Below, one piece after another: positions 47,422 through 59,320 of a stretch of 64,000 nt of DNA. The notes below the pieces were generated by a model that saw only the letters and a list, made by a program, of their open reading frames with translations, was not told where the DNA came from and did not search any database. Position 1 is the first letter of the stretch. Every line of letters begins with the position of its first letter. Made by a program: the position numbers and the translations under genes. The DNA lies in contig JBAMJV010003231.1 of the NCBI GenBank assembly GCA_037951105.1, positions 1 through 64,000 on the forward strand, read 5' to 3'. This DNA comes from Echinarachnius parma. Taxonomy: Eukaryota > Echinodermata > Echinoidea > Clypeasteroida > Echinarachniidae.

Positions 47422-48170
47422 TTGCAAGCATTCGACTGAATGTACTATTCCAGTAGGTGCGTATTTGATTTGTTTTCCCTACATTCATGGATATATTCTC
47501 CACTTCCATCCAATTCCTCGTTATTAGCACCGTAATGGAAAGGGGGATGGGACTAAGATACAACTAATAATACGAATAAGAATATTATTTAAAAAAAACT
47601 TATACTAATAACAAAACACAGATAATAACACTACAAGCAATCTAAAATGATATTTAATACTATAACGGGATATATGTGGATACAAAACTGGATACAATTG
47701 GATATAATCATTAGGTGGCTCGTATACATATTCGACAACATAACTAAACAATGCATTTGGCGTGTGTATACAATGCAACACTCATTTCGTGGTAAATTTA
47801 CTGTCCACTCTAGTATGTCAAGAAACTTATAAATATTACACCCTTGTTGGACAAAGTTAATGATTACCTAGCAAATATGTACTAGCATATGTTTGCTTGG
47901 AATAATCTAGATATTAATTGAACCTTGATCCGGCACGTGCATAATGTTAGATATATTGATCGTCTATCGTGTTACACACAATAACATTTGCATCTAGCCT
48001 TTTTACAAGGCTAGCATAGCATGGACAACTGGCGAATGCGATTAATGGCGACTGTCACGACCGTGGCATTTTCTCATCTGTTCGGCCTTAATTTGAATAT
48101 GTCATGACACATGACAATCCACATACTTTGTTAGAAAATTGTAATAATTAATCAATTAAATAATTAAATT
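47422..48170. other. Intergenic, possible third decayed copy of the gene B 3' flank
   Basis: 47850-47985 (GTTGGACAAAGTTAATGATT, TTGCTTGGAATAATCTAGAT) weakly resembles 46095-46240 and 44345-44420. No gene is seen. Confidence 0.3.
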
Positions 48171-48174
48171 AATA

Positions 48175-48900
48175 TATAGATATTCTCTTCATTGAAATTA
48201 TTAGGAGTGACCATAGATGATGGATTGTCATGGCATGAACGCATTGGTGTCTTCTGAAACACAGTACCTTAAGCATTGGTGTTATAAACAAGCTAACAAC
48301 TTTCTCCCAGAGTATTTGAAAATTATTGTACATGTATAATGCTATTATTCTTCCACACTTATATTATTGCAACATAACTTAGGCTAATTATAATGATTAT
48401 TATGCATCTAGATTGTTTTATTTACAAAAGAAGGCTGTCAGAATCATTTCCCACTCTTCATATTTTGCCCACACAAAACCAATCTTTGAACATTTGAAAA
48501 ACCTCAATATTGTTTGTTTGAATAATTATAATATTGCAATTTGTATGTATTTGTGTTCTAGAAACAAAATTCCAGATAGATTATGCTCTTACTTTTCTTT
48601 TAATTTGGATTATCATGATTATAATACAAGATCTGCATCGAACTATCATTTACCTACAGTTAGAACGATGGTTCCTAAACATTGTACATTTTATAAAGGT
48701 CATATAATTTGGAATGTCCTTACTTTAGAAATACGCAAAAGTCCAACTCTCAATACTTTTAAACGAAAACTCAAAATAACTTTGATAGATAATATTAATA
48801 TAGATATGAAATTGTTAGGACATGTATGTGTGTTTACGTGGGTATGTAGCCTACGTAAGTGTGTGAATTTGTAAAAATGGGATGTTTAGTTGTATTTGAA
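48175..48900 (+). mobile_element. CR1/Jockey-like LINE, reverse transcriptase C-terminal part
   Basis: Starts with remnants of KLLGVTIDDGLSWHEHI (about 48195-48245), then a 153-codon frame at 48413-48874 with LQKKAVRIIS…HDYNTRSASNYHLP…WNVL…TLNTFKRKLK, the signature C-terminal region after the RT. 5' truncated, as most LINE copies are. A matching 3' tail (GAATGAAAATAAACTGAAAT) occurs at 49830-49850, beyond an antisense LINE. Confidence 0.8.
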
Positions 48901-49035
48901 GGATACACTGACGAGAATATATGTTTTATTGTATGTATTGATTTAATTTAAAAACACTTCCTCTTGTACTACAATATTTACTTTCTTAATCGGGGTCAAC
49001 ACCAAATAAGGCTTCTGCACGTATAAGTTTTCCCC

Positions 49036-49760
49036 ACATTCTCAGTTCAGTTCAGTTTATTTTGCCAAAGCAATAAAATACATACATGGTAAAAAGCAGT
49101 ATACAAAGTATCACACAACTACAATTACTTAACATAGGAAAGCACAAAAAACACAAAATAAATTTACAGAACATGAATACAAAATGGTTAAAAACACAAG
49201 GAAATTGCATAGGCTGGTAGCAGCCAGAAAGGAGGTGGTCCTTATATGCGGCTGACCAAAATAGTCAAATATAAAAAGCCTTATGATTTAATTTAAGCTA
49301 GAATAACAAGTAAAACAAAACACAAATACATGTACAATATAATAATGAATTTAACAACCATTGAAATCTTTAGTTAGCATCAATATTGGTCCATCAAACA
49401 TTTTTTGTATTTATATTTAAAAGTGTTGACAAACTTCAATTCACGTATTTCACGAGGTATAGTACACCGTAAGCAAGGTCCATTTATAACTGTAAGTTTA
49501 TATGAAGTTTTATGTACAAGAGGCAAGTGAGAATTATCTGCATTTCTAGTACTATAATGGTGTATATTACAATTTAGAATAAACAACTTTAAAGGTGATT
49601 TGGGAAGGATTTGTAAATAGCACTGGAACATAAAAATTGCACATTGATAATTATACATATCGATAAAATTCAATATTTTCATTTCTTTAAAAAGTGGGTG
49701 TGTATGAGCAAGATAAGAAGTTTGGAAAATAATATTGATTTAATTTGCTATATAATTCTG
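49036..49760 (-). mobile_element. Antisense LINE 3' fragment of the same general type
   Basis: On the minus strand a 100-codon frame (49380-49682) has HHYSTRNADNSHLPLVHKTS…IPREIRELKFVNTFKYKYK, then a 3' tail ending as …AATAAACTGAACTGA at 49036. It appears to be inserted into the plus-strand LINE whose end is at 49850. Confidence 0.7.
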
Positions 49761-50017
49761 TTTGACATTAAATTTTTATAACTTATTATAATCGTTTATG
49801 TATTGTATATTTTGATGTTTTTATGAAGAATGAAAATAAACTGAAATTAAATGAAAAAATGAAATTATTATCTGTGTTATTCTTCGAATGTCATTAAGCA
49901 ATAGCTAGCGACCAGAAGGAAGCGCGTTTACCACATAACACTTATGTTTGACTGTGTGCTGAGTAAGTCAAGCGCTACCGGGCATGGCGGCGGATACGCC
50001 CATTGCTCATACTATTA

Positions 50018-50460
50018 AAGGGACATTCCCTCTTTTGCAAGCCAAATTTCAAAAGTTGTGAGGTTATTGTCTTATATGAAAGAAAATGTCATTTAATAGC
50101 ATGCCTGAGAAAATTAGGGCTTGAAATCTCTTTTTCGTGGAGTTATAGACCTAAAACTAATTTAAACCGTCGTCCAAACGTTAATTGTGCATTAAACGTA
50201 TATTCAACCAGTGAGGAAGTTCGTACACGGATTCCACGAAGAACCACAACCCTATGCGTGACCCCTACGTGACCCGCGCTAGCTACGTGACCCGCGCACA
50301 AATAAGAATAGCATGACCGCACACTAGGCAAAATAACCAAACCTCGCTTAAACTGACTACATGTAATTACATATTCTTCATTTTTGAGATTGTTTCCGTG
50401 ACATACCTTTACAAATGTCGGCTTCACAATACATTTACAAGAATAAGTACAATATAGTTG
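50018..50460. mobile_element. Family C element
   Basis: TTAA-AGGGACATTCCCTCTTTTGC…; internal AAATTAGGGCTTGAAATCTC and ATGTCGGCTTCACAATACAT match the copies at 25969 and 59321. The frames inside are not conserved. Confidence 0.6.
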
Positions 50461-50526
50461 TAATATGCTGCTGCTGATAAACCACCGACGAGGAAAGCAC
50501 CACTACTAACAACAACAAAAAACGAT

Positions 50527-51253
50527 AGGAATCGGATCATGGAACGTGCGGACACTGCTTCAACCAGGAAGTATGGATATATTGTTGCATCAGTTAAAAG
50601 GATTTAACTGGGAAATCATGGGTATTGCAGAAACTCACTGGACAGACATGGGTGACTTCATTCATGATGGCCACAGAATTCTCTGCTCAGGCAAAGATGA
50701 TATTCATAGGGAAGGAGTAGCTCTGATCCTAAACAAAACAGCCCAACACGCGCTCCTTGGCTACAACCCGATCTCACCAAGAATGATCTCAGCAAGGTTT
50801 GAAGTACAGACGGGATCATCACTGACTGTAATAGAGGTCTATGCTCCAAACACATCCAATAGCGAAGAGGAAATAGAGGATTTCTACAACCAGCTACAAA
50901 GAACAATTGAGACAACCCCAAGAAAAGATATTCTCATAGTAACGGGCGACCTAAATGCCAAGGTAGGATCTGACTTTGAGCAATGGAATCAGGTTATAGG
51001 TCGATACGGACTTGGGGAAGCAAATGCTAGAGGAGAAAAGCTTCTCAATTTCTGTGCAGCAAATGACCTGATCATCACCAATACACTATACAAACAAAGC
51101 AAAGGAAGCCGACAGTGGACATGGGAGTCTCCAGATCAAAAGACACATAATAAAATTGATTTTATTATGATCAACAAGAAATGGAAAAAAACTCTATTAG
51201 CAATTCGAGAAGCTTTCCCAGTGCTGATGTTGGATCGGACCACCAGCCGGTAA
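50527..51253 (+). pseudogene. LINE endonuclease domain (exonuclease-endonuclease-phosphatase fold)
   Basis: Nicks target DNA to prime reverse transcription. Motifs in order: GSWNVRTLL (about 50533), MGIAETHW with the catalytic Glu, VYAPNTS, VTGDLNAKVG, and KIDFIMI. The final GSDHQPV motif (catalytic His) lies in another frame at about 51228-51250, so a frameshift near 51230 separates it. The domain starts upstream of the first Met-like codon, because WNVRTL is part of the fold. Confidence 0.85.
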
Positions 51254-51569
51254 TAACCAACCTACGACTCAAACTCAAAGCAAAACCAAGACCACAGTAT
51301 CTGAAGAGATATGATGTTTTCAGACTCAAGGATCCTAAAACTAGATCAGATTATGAAATCAACATAGGGGGAAGGTTTGGCCCTCTATTAGATCAAGAAG
51401 ACACAGACGTTGAGAGTCTATATGGGAAGGAGTCAAAACAGCCTTCAATGAAGCATCGCAGGAAGTATTTGGATATAAAAAGGTAAAACAGCAAGAACCC
51501 TGGATTACCGAGGAGGTCCTCCAGCTGAGCGATGAGCGAAAGAAAGCCAAACAAGAAAAACAAAGAGAC

Positions 51570-52748
51570 ATGAACAAGAGAGCACGGTACAACTTCCTGA
51601 ATAGGGAAATACGAAGGAAAACGAAAGGCTGCCGGGACAAATGGTTACAAGATTTGTGTAAAAGAGTGGAAACCTCCTATCAGGCCACCAAGTCCAGGGA
51701 AGTTTACTCTACAATCAAACAAATTACCAAGAAATCTACCATCAGAATGCAGGCAGTAAAAAACAAAGATGGAGAAATTCTCACTGAGACAACCGACGTC
51801 AAAGACAGATGGAAAGAAAGTTTTGAAGAACTATACACCAAGGAGAACCCAAAAAATGAAGAAGCCACACACATACCGCAGATGGCCAGCTTGGATCCAG
51901 TTCCAGACATTCTGCGAGAAGAGGTAGAATGGGCAGTACGAAAACTTACAGATGGAAAAGCACCCTGCTTCGACTGCATCACAGGAGACGAACTGAAAGC
52001 TGCTGGGGCACCAGGCATTGACATGCTTCACACTTTATGTAATAAGATATGGCAAGAAGAAACATTTCCAGCTGACTGGGGAAAGGCCGTAATAACCCCA
52101 ATATTCAAGAAAAAAGACAAACTTAACTGCGGAAATTACCGAGGTATCAGCTTACTCAGCCATGCAGGGAAAGTGTTTAGCATAATTCTCCAACAACGGC
52201 TCAAGAAGAAAACCGAAGAAGTGCTGCCTGAAGCACAAGCTGGATTTCGTCCAGGACGATCTACAATGGACCAATTATTCACCCTGAGACAAATGATAGA
52301 AAAGCGTCTCGAAAGAAACCAGAGTCTTTTCTGCTGCTACATCGATTTTGAAAAGGCCTTCGACTCAGTCTGGCAGGAAGGTCTGTGGAAAGCGATGAAG
52401 TTCTTTGGATTTTCCTCAAAATACATACACCTACTTCAAGCACTCTACAAAAAGTCTAACAGCGCAGTTAGAGTAAATGGAGAACTGACATATTGGTTTA
52501 AAACCACAGTTGGCGTACGTCAAGGTTGCGTCCTGTCCCCCCAACTATTTAACATTATACTGGAAGTTGTAATGTTGTATGCTATACACGACACTATGAT
52601 TGGCATACACGTACAGGGACAACTGATCAACAACTTACGCTTCGCTGACGACATTGTCCTAATAGCAGACAGTGAAAGGGACCTTCAACCATTAGTCAAC
52701 CAAGTGCACGAGCGCTGTAAGTGTGAAAAGGAGGGGCCCAATAACTGA
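51570..52748 (+). pseudogene. LINE reverse transcriptase domain
   Basis: 392 codons. RT motifs in order: VITPIFKKKDKLNCGNYRGI, EAQAGFRPGRSTMDQLF, CYIDFEKAFDSV, VGVRQGCVLSPQLFNIIL, and NLRFADDIVLIA holding the catalytic aspartates. The thumb and the C-terminal region typical of the clade are missing; the frame ends in TGA at 52746-52748, within foreign sequence. Expression is unlikely. Confidence 0.88.
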
Positions 52749-53015
52749 GCCCTGTGGCACCCCACAGTCATCATACACAGCTTGAGAAACGTGATTGTCT
52801 ATATTTACTACATGCGATCGGGAAGAAATATATGATGACACCCACTTCAGAACAGAACCTCCAAATCCATACCGCTTTGCAAGTCTATCAAGTAGGATAG
52901 TATGGTCTATGGTGTCGAAAGCTGAACTGTAGTCAAGCAACACCAAGAGGGCTTCCTGTCGGTTGTCCATGGAGAGAAGGATGTCGTTATGAACGCGAAC
53001 GAGTGCAGTCTCCAC
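52695..53015 (-). mobile_element. CR1/Jockey-like LINE RT fragment, antisense
   Basis: Minus-strand frame with LLVLLDYSSAFDTIDHTILL, WVSSYISSRSHVV and DDCGVPQGSVIGPLLF; these are RT motifs of a clade different from the RTE-like copy it abuts. It breaks off before the F-x-D-D motif. The junction with the plus-strand LINE is near 52735. Confidence 0.82.
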
Positions 53016-53279
53016 ACTGTGTTAAATATGTTAAATTTGTTGTAGGGAAAATCACAAAATGTTCCCTAGGGAGTTCAAATGCTAAATTTCGTGAAGGCAG
53101 TAAGTCACTTGACTACGTCTCGGGACTTATAACCCTCCCTCATTAGCATTCCGTGATATTCCCTCCACCACAAGTTAACATATGTATAATAAACCGCTAA
53201 GTTACGAATTCTTTTAATTTAGAAAATAACAAACAGTTGACACGTCGTAAGAGCCCCGGTTTTAATGATTTTAAAACAT

Positions 53280-53615
53280 AAATATGATGCGGACTTGAAA
53301 AAATAATTATTTAATGAAGAGATCTTAAAAAAGTATATAGTTTTAAAACCATTTTGCTAAATGTTCAACCAATCTTATGATTTATAGATATTACAAGAAT
53401 AATTGAATAATCGCTGGGATCAACATTTATTCCACTGATATACGTTTGGATATTTCGGCCGTTTTGAACCGATTTTGATCAAACATTTTTCTACCCTTTC
53501 TTTAGATTTGTGTGTTTTTCAAACATGTTCACTTAGTTCACTTGTTCATTTTACTTTTACCTTACAAAACAATTTTGTGAAGCGCCCTCTAACTAAAAGT
53601 GTCCTATTCCTTCAT
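53280..53615. repeat. Family A element, degenerate
   Basis: Weak match: AAAACCATTTTGCTAAATGT, TTTCGGCCGTTTTGAACCGA-TTTTGATCAAA, GAAGCGCCCTCTAACTAAAA. Ends not preserved. Confidence 0.45.
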
Positions 53616-53619
53616 GGAT

Positions 53620-54700
53620 GTTTTGCTACCGCATTAAACGATTAACCCCCGAACAAGCTACACACAAACAACTCCAGCGTATCCCTTAGTGTATTTACCC
53701 TAGATAGATGTTTGAATTCGGGACATTCAACCTTTAAACCGCGCCCTCTCAAACTGGTTGTTGGAGTAATATTGATGTCATATAGAATTCGATAATCCCG
53801 CATTCAGTTTTCAAACGACTTGATATCGTATACATCTCTATGCCAAACAGTAGTGGACAATACAAATGCGGCGGTGATTTGTTCTACATGCGAATAGACT
53901 GCGAAAAGACTGAACGTTACATAGACGAGACACGAGAGGCTAATGGCTGATTAAGGTAAGTTAGTCTAGTTTAAGGGAAACGTGTGATTTAAATATTGTC
54001 AGAGAAATGTAAACATAATCATGACAAAACATAATCAAAGATATATAGATGGATACTTCTTTCAATGCAATTGTAAATGCATTTTGATAAGGGTATATAT
54101 TGCATGTTGGCGTTATTGTAAAGCTCTTACAATTGCCATTGGAATTTGATATTGGTTGTAGTTTATCAACGTATACTCTAGACAATCCAACACGTATTAC
54201 ACAGGCATTTCCATAGACATAGTTCTAGAGGGAATATAATCTTTAGGATCAATACGGTTTACTGATCTCAAACTTCAGAAATCTGAATTTGTCATAGTTT
54301 ATTGTTTGTGGGCGTATAACGTGTATAAATGTCTGTCTCCTGTGTACGTGTGTGACTATTGTCACGAGTAGAGTTGTATCTTATCCTGACGCAGATGGCG
54401 CCAGATGCATTTACATTATTTTGTGGTATTATTCCTGATGTTTTATTGGTTAATTACGATCACGTGGATACACTCGTTAATTTATGATTGGTTTATAGAA
54501 TCACGTGTCTCATTAAATATGCTATGTCGTCATGCTTAACATGAATATTCATTATTACGTGATTATCCTATGAATACTGTTGCTTACTGATTACGTAATG
54601 TGTCTTTCATATTCAATTTGAACTTCATGAATTAACCATGTTTAACAACGCCCGGTACTGTTAGGGTAATATCTCAATAGCTGTATCATTAATGTATTTT
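53620..54700. other. Intergenic, no gene seen
   Basis: AT-rich with short ATTACGTGAT / ATCACGTG repeats at 54445-54600. It may include the flank or LTR of the Ty3 element that starts at 54702, but no matching LTR pair was found. Confidence 0.35.
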
Positions 54701-54701
54701 C

Positions 54702-55480
54702 AGGTGAAATCGCCATATTTCTCAGGGAAAGTAAATGCGCTTTGCTTTGAAATCCGCCGTATGATCTTATCATAGGAAATGTTTCTGGCGTGCAAGATGC
54801 AGGCTCGCCCTTACAGATTAGCGTAGATCAGATTCCAATCGCTGATGAAGATACATTGATTGACACAATTCAAGTAGATGCTCACTTGCCAGGTGAACAA
54901 AACTCGCATGAGCAGCAAATAGGCTTTGAGGAAGCCATAGCGGTAGAAACTAGGCAGCAGCGTGTGAAATGTGATAAACTACACCCTCCATTAAAGATGA
55001 ATATAAATGATGTGTTGGATAGCATAGTTAGTGGTACTGCTCTTCGTCAGGCACAGCAAAGCGATAGCTCACTCGAATCTGCGCGTAAGCTTGCATTAAC
55101 CGCCGATGTGAAGACAGGAATGAAGGGAGCACAGTCCCATTACTTCACAGAAAATGGGTTTTGTATAGGCAATATTCTTCACCGCAGCTTGAACATGGCA
55201 AGATTTACAAACAGGTCGTAGTGCCGAAGGATTTTAGGGATAAGGTCCTTTCTGTTGCACATGGTTCACCACTTGCAGGACACTTGCGCACAAAGAAAAC
55301 ATTGAATAGAGTGCTTAGTCATTTCTTCTGGCCAGGGGTGCAAGACGACGTGACAATATATTGTGCATTATGCGACGCATGCCAACAAACCCTGCATGAA
55401 AATTTGCTCAAGAAGGGTTCTCATGAACATCACGGTACAGAAGCTAGAGCTCATCTTAGCTCAGTTGCAGTCGTATCTGA
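54702..55480 (+). pseudogene. Ty3 protease end, linker and integrase zinc-binding domain
   Basis: Opens with codons for VKSPYFSGKVNALCFE and a shifted PYDLIIGN-like protease end, then a 143-codon linker frame (54790-55221). It continues in another frame (55161-55601) with the H-H-C-C integrase finger: AHGSPLAGHLRTKKT…FFWPGV…YCALCDACQQT. The integrase catalytic core does not follow; the sequence passes straight into the RT thumb. Confidence 0.78.
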
Positions 55481-55489
55481 ACAAGATGC

Positions 55490-56110
55490 TTCATGCAATC
55501 AGTTGAAGGCAGACATTGCCTTTGTGATGAAAGCAGCAATCCCCACAACAAAAAAAGAAGTCCGATCATATTTGGGAATGGCAGGAATCTATCAGAAATA
55601 AATACCAAACTACGCTGCCATTGCTGCCCCATTGATAGATTTGACAAAAAAGAGGGCTCCAGCAAAGGTAAAATGGGGAGAAAACGAGGATCGGGCATTT
55701 AGAACGCTTAAGCAACGCCTCTCCTGTGCTCCGATCTTATTTGACTCAAATAAGCCATACATCGTGCGGACAGACGCATCAGACATCGGTATCGGAGCGG
55801 TACTGATGCAAGAGCAAGACGGGGTCCTGTTTCCCGTCAGCTATGCTAGTCGAAAGCTCAAGCGGCACGAACGCGCATACTCCGTGATAGAGCGCGAGTG
55901 CCTTGCCCTCACATGGGCAATAGCAAAGTTCGATGTCCTGCTATGTGGCACTGAATTTGTTGTTGAGACAGCTTATAATTCGTTAGCATACATTGCGCAC
56001 GCAAAATATACAAACAATCGCATCCTGCGCTGAGCCCTTGCCCTTCAGCCATACCACTTTAGAGTTCGGGTCATCAAGGAACAGGATAAGAGAAGGGCAG
56101 ACTTTTGAGT
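55490..56110 (+). pseudogene. Ty3 RT thumb and RNase H
   Basis: IPTTKKEVRSYLGMAG (55530-55595), a stop, then 55632-56033 with KVKWGENEDRAFRTLKQRL, RTDASDIGIGAVLMQEQDG, PVSYASRKL and YSVIERECLALTWAI. The catalytic Asp and Glu of RNase H are kept, but the usual ETDH… position reads ETAYN (Asp lost). A TGA follows ILR where RWALALQPY is normally read. Confidence 0.85.
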
Positions 56111-56144
56111 CGGTGTTTGAAATAAATGTTAAATTCCACTAGCA

Positions 56145-56170
56145 TGTTAATTGGGGGCTTGTCCGTTATT
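56145..56170 (+). other. Possible primer-binding site
   Basis: TGGGGGCTTGTCCGTTAT resembles the tRNA-Pro-type primer site (TGGGGGCTCGTCCGGGAT), 15 of 18 positions, and lies about 170 nt before the gag ATG at 56328. No LTR end (…CA) precedes it directly. Confidence 0.4.
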
Positions 56171-56327
56171 TAGTTAACGAGTAATATGTTTCATATTAAT
56201 GATTATTAATAACCCCTGTCACTTATTATCGTGAACCTATAGTGGTATGGCATGCAGTTACTTTCTTTCGGTGGTTTTATTGTTTGTTGTGTTCTGTTAG
56301 CTACAGGGTACTTTACTCTCTTTCCAA

Positions 56328-57500
56328 ATGGCAGGTCTCGAACCGTACCTTCAATTAGCTGAACGCCTGAATTACAAGGGGCAAGAGCAGTTAGATTGTG
56401 CATATAAGCAAAGGGCGGTTGATTTAGAGATAGTAGAGAAGGAAAGAGAAGAGAGATACCGGGCTAGAGATCATGAGAAAGACATAAAAGATAGGGAGAA
56501 AGAAATTAGAGAAACAGATGAAAACATACGGTCAATGGAATTGAAGATTCTCGAACTTAAGGAGGAAGGAATTACTGCTCCTCCTCAACACAGTTCTAAT
56601 GTCGCGCCAACTTTGCCGAAACTACCGCCGTTCACAGAAGATGACGATTGCGATGCGTATCTCAGACGTTTCGAACGTTATGCGTCCAGCGTAGGCTAGT
56701 ATAAAAGTGATTGGGGCATAGCCCTAAGTGCGTTATTGACTGGTCGCGCGCTTGAGGTTTATAATCGCTTATCTGAAACTCAAACTAAGGATTACTTTGA
56801 AGTAAAGAAAGAAATATTGCGCATATATGATTTGTCTGAAGAAGGATATAGAATCCGTTTCCGTTCTTCAAAGCCGCAAATGGGTGAATCACATGCACAG
56901 TTTGTTGAGCGCATTGAAGGTTACCTCGACAGATGGGTCGAGATGAGTGGTCGCACACCGAAGTTGGCTGCATTGAAAGAGCTATTAGTCATGGAGCATA
57001 TCTATGAAGTGAGTGACCATGATTTAGGACTCTTCCTTAGAGAAAGGAAACCGAGCAGTCTAGTAGCGTTAACGACACTCGCTGATCAATAAGCAGAGAC
57101 TCACAGCATACAGGTACATGCACAGGATTTCGCCCAGCCGCGCGACGGCAAACACATTGATAAGAAGGCTTCACAGAAAGGCAAGTGTTTTGAATGTGGA
57201 AAATTTGGGCATTACTCAAATAACTGTCCACTTAAGCAACAGTCTAAAGTGCGCAACACAGGCAAGAGTTATATTGCTGATGCGTGCGTTGCAGGCATTT
57301 GTTTCACTACCACATCTGTAACTGATGATGAAGGTAGCCCATCTGATGGAGAAGGTAGTACAGTCCAGTTACCATGTGGACATGAATTGACTATTATATC
57401 TGCTTGTTGCATTTCGAAACCAAGCCATATGCCGGTTTGCGAAGGAGAGCTCAATGATGAGACGATTTCCGTTTTAAGGGACACTGCAGCAGTGTTATAG
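56328..57500 (+). pseudogene. Ty3 gag with CCHC zinc knuckle
   Basis: Three frame-compatible blocks broken by single stops: 56328-56699 (MAGLEPYL…, a charged coiled coil, then LPPFTEDDDCDAYLRRFERY), 56703-57092 (ALLTGRALEVYNRLS…DYFEVKKEILRIY…FVERIEGYLDRW, the SCAN/capsid-like region) and 57093-57240 (CFECGKFGHYSNNCP knuckle). In-frame TAG at 56697-56699 and TAA at 57090-57092 disable it. The protease N-part follows to 57627 (ALVDGSLRRAPVARIQVKSP). Confidence 0.85.
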
Positions 57501-57627
57501 TTCGGAAATCGCTAGTCCGTGATTATGAATATGTCGGTCATACACAGACCTGCGCTCTAGTCGACGGATCGCTTCGCAGAGCGCCAGTCGCCCGAATTCA
57601 GGTGAAATCGCCATATTTCTCAGGGCC

Positions 57628-59318
57628 AGGCCGTAACAAAGGCCATTCAGCTCTTCCTGACGAAGGCGTCGTCGACGAGGTAGACCGTCCGATGTCGGAT
57701 CGCTGCCCTCTCGATCGCCATCTGCAACCGCGTTGGTCCCGGAGGTGCTTCACCCGTTTACTTCGCCGATGCACTGTGGGACGCGCACAAGCAATACTAC
57801 GGAACGTACATCGACAACGATGACGACTTATTCTTCTGGCGACGATCACGATAACGTGGACTCGAGATCTCAGATTTTATTGATTTATTTCTCGCGGGTA
57901 TTATTTCACTGTCTGGCCAGATGGTTAGGATTCACATTTTGTTATTTGTCGTTTTTCTCTTTGCGAAATTCCACTTTCTTTTATTAATCGATTATAATTG
58001 TTTACCGATCTGATTGATGGTTGTCATTTGTTAATCGAATTCGGTTAACGATTATATTTATGGTGCCAATTGTGAGCCCTTAAATAATTATCTGATTTGT
58101 ATTTGTTTAATTATAATTATAGCACCAGCTCACCTTATATATACTCTGCCTTACCTATAGTCATTTTGCGTACTGGTCTGAAGTAGTCTTAGCTTGTGTG
58201 TTTGTTTACCATTTGATCGTTTTGTTTGATTGTTTTGATGATGTATGCGTCTGTGTGTGACGTGTACTATTCACGAGTCGGATTGACCACCCGGGCTCCT
58301 CGGGCCCTTGACATGTGTAATTTTGTGTGTCCTATGCGGGTTTTTAATATGTTATTAACCTGCTGAATAAAAGCATTAACTTATTGTGTTTTTTAATATT
58401 ATTATTCAGGCTTGAAGTTACCACATGAGTTCAAATCTTTCGATCTAAAGAAGAAAAAAAGTACAAAATCCACTTTTTAACACTAAAAAAGGCCGGGCTA
58501 TTTTGGGTCTCTCTACGGCAGGGGGAGTGGTTGGGCATTATGGCCTCCTAAAGATTTCGGCCCTAAAACGCCAGATCGCCGCAAAAATGTTTGTGCATGT
58601 CAAGTAAAGTCTTTAAAATGCTTTGGTAATTCCGATTTGTTGACAAATTCACTAATTTGCATTCATATGGCTATTCATGCAAATAAGGTCATACAACTCA
58701 CATTGTACCCATAAATCATCTTTTGTAGATAAGTAAAAAATTGTAACTATCATTATTTAGACCAATTATTGGAATAACCTACAACAAAAACATTTGGAAG
58801 AGCCAGTTTTTCCTTATTGTTTCTATTGTTATGATAATTTCCTTGTTATTTTATTGTTTTATTTTATTTGAAACTACAATTCAACTATTAGATCCCCCTT
58901 AAAAACACCCTAAATGAAAACTAGGGCAAACAAACAATATTTTATCTCTTTTTCGGAAAAATTATATTTTCATATACATGTATTTTGTACACACATCACG
59001 AACATTTTCGGGCTAACATGCAAAAACAACAGGCACACGTGACTTATTTACACTTAGATCCGATTTTCCGTTTGAAGATTCGCAAGACTCGAAATAAAAA
59101 GAATGTCACAAGAGGCGGGGCGTCATCATTACGCGTTCCCGAGCAATCGGACAATTTGTAGAAGGGTCATAAAGGCCCACTGACCTTATGCATTTTGCGT
59201 AAAGAAACAATGCCACGTGACTTCGTGATGGAAAATCCGGTTTTCGCAATGTTGGTTTTCACATACGTGAACTCGGTGTGCCATGTATTAACAGTATTCT
59301 ATGGCAATTAAGTGATTT
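57628..59318. other. Region downstream of the Ty3 copy; 3' LTR not resolved
   Basis: 57628-57870 is GC-richer than the flanks with 70-80 codon frames of unknown nature. 58010-58410 has an LTR-like composition with a polyadenylation signal (AATAAAAGC, about 58365). From 58410 to 59318 I see nothing. Confidence 0.35.
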
Positions 59319-59320
59319 AA

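Larger units (their letters stand above)
50460..52748 (+). mobile_element. RTE-like LINE, frameshifted, RT 3' end missing
   Basis: Apurinic-type endonuclease followed by reverse transcriptase on one strand, about 2.3 kb. Reading frames change near 51230 and near 51480, so the element is dead. The domain order and the motifs TTVGVRQGC and LRFADDI place it near the RTE/BovB group (from memory). The RT stops after the catalytic motif, at about 52740, where an antisense LINE begins. Confidence 0.85.
54702..57627 (+). mobile_element. Rearranged Gmr1-like Ty3 retrotransposon
   Basis: Order in the window: protease C-part, integrase zinc finger, RT thumb, RNase H, then gag, CCHC knuckle and protease N-part. 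Integrase ahead of RT is the Gmr1-type arrangement. The element reads as cut in the protease and rejoined: CAGGTGAAATCGCCATATTT-CTCAGGG occurs both where it begins (54702-54728) and where it ends (57600-57626). Most of the integrase core and RT are deleted, and several stops and shifts are present. No LTR pair was found. Confidence 0.75.

Noticed and set aside
54790-55221. Host gene with an unknown protein
   Set aside because: It is preceded by a Ty3 protease end and followed by an integrase zinc finger, so it is the linker of a retrotransposon polyprotein.
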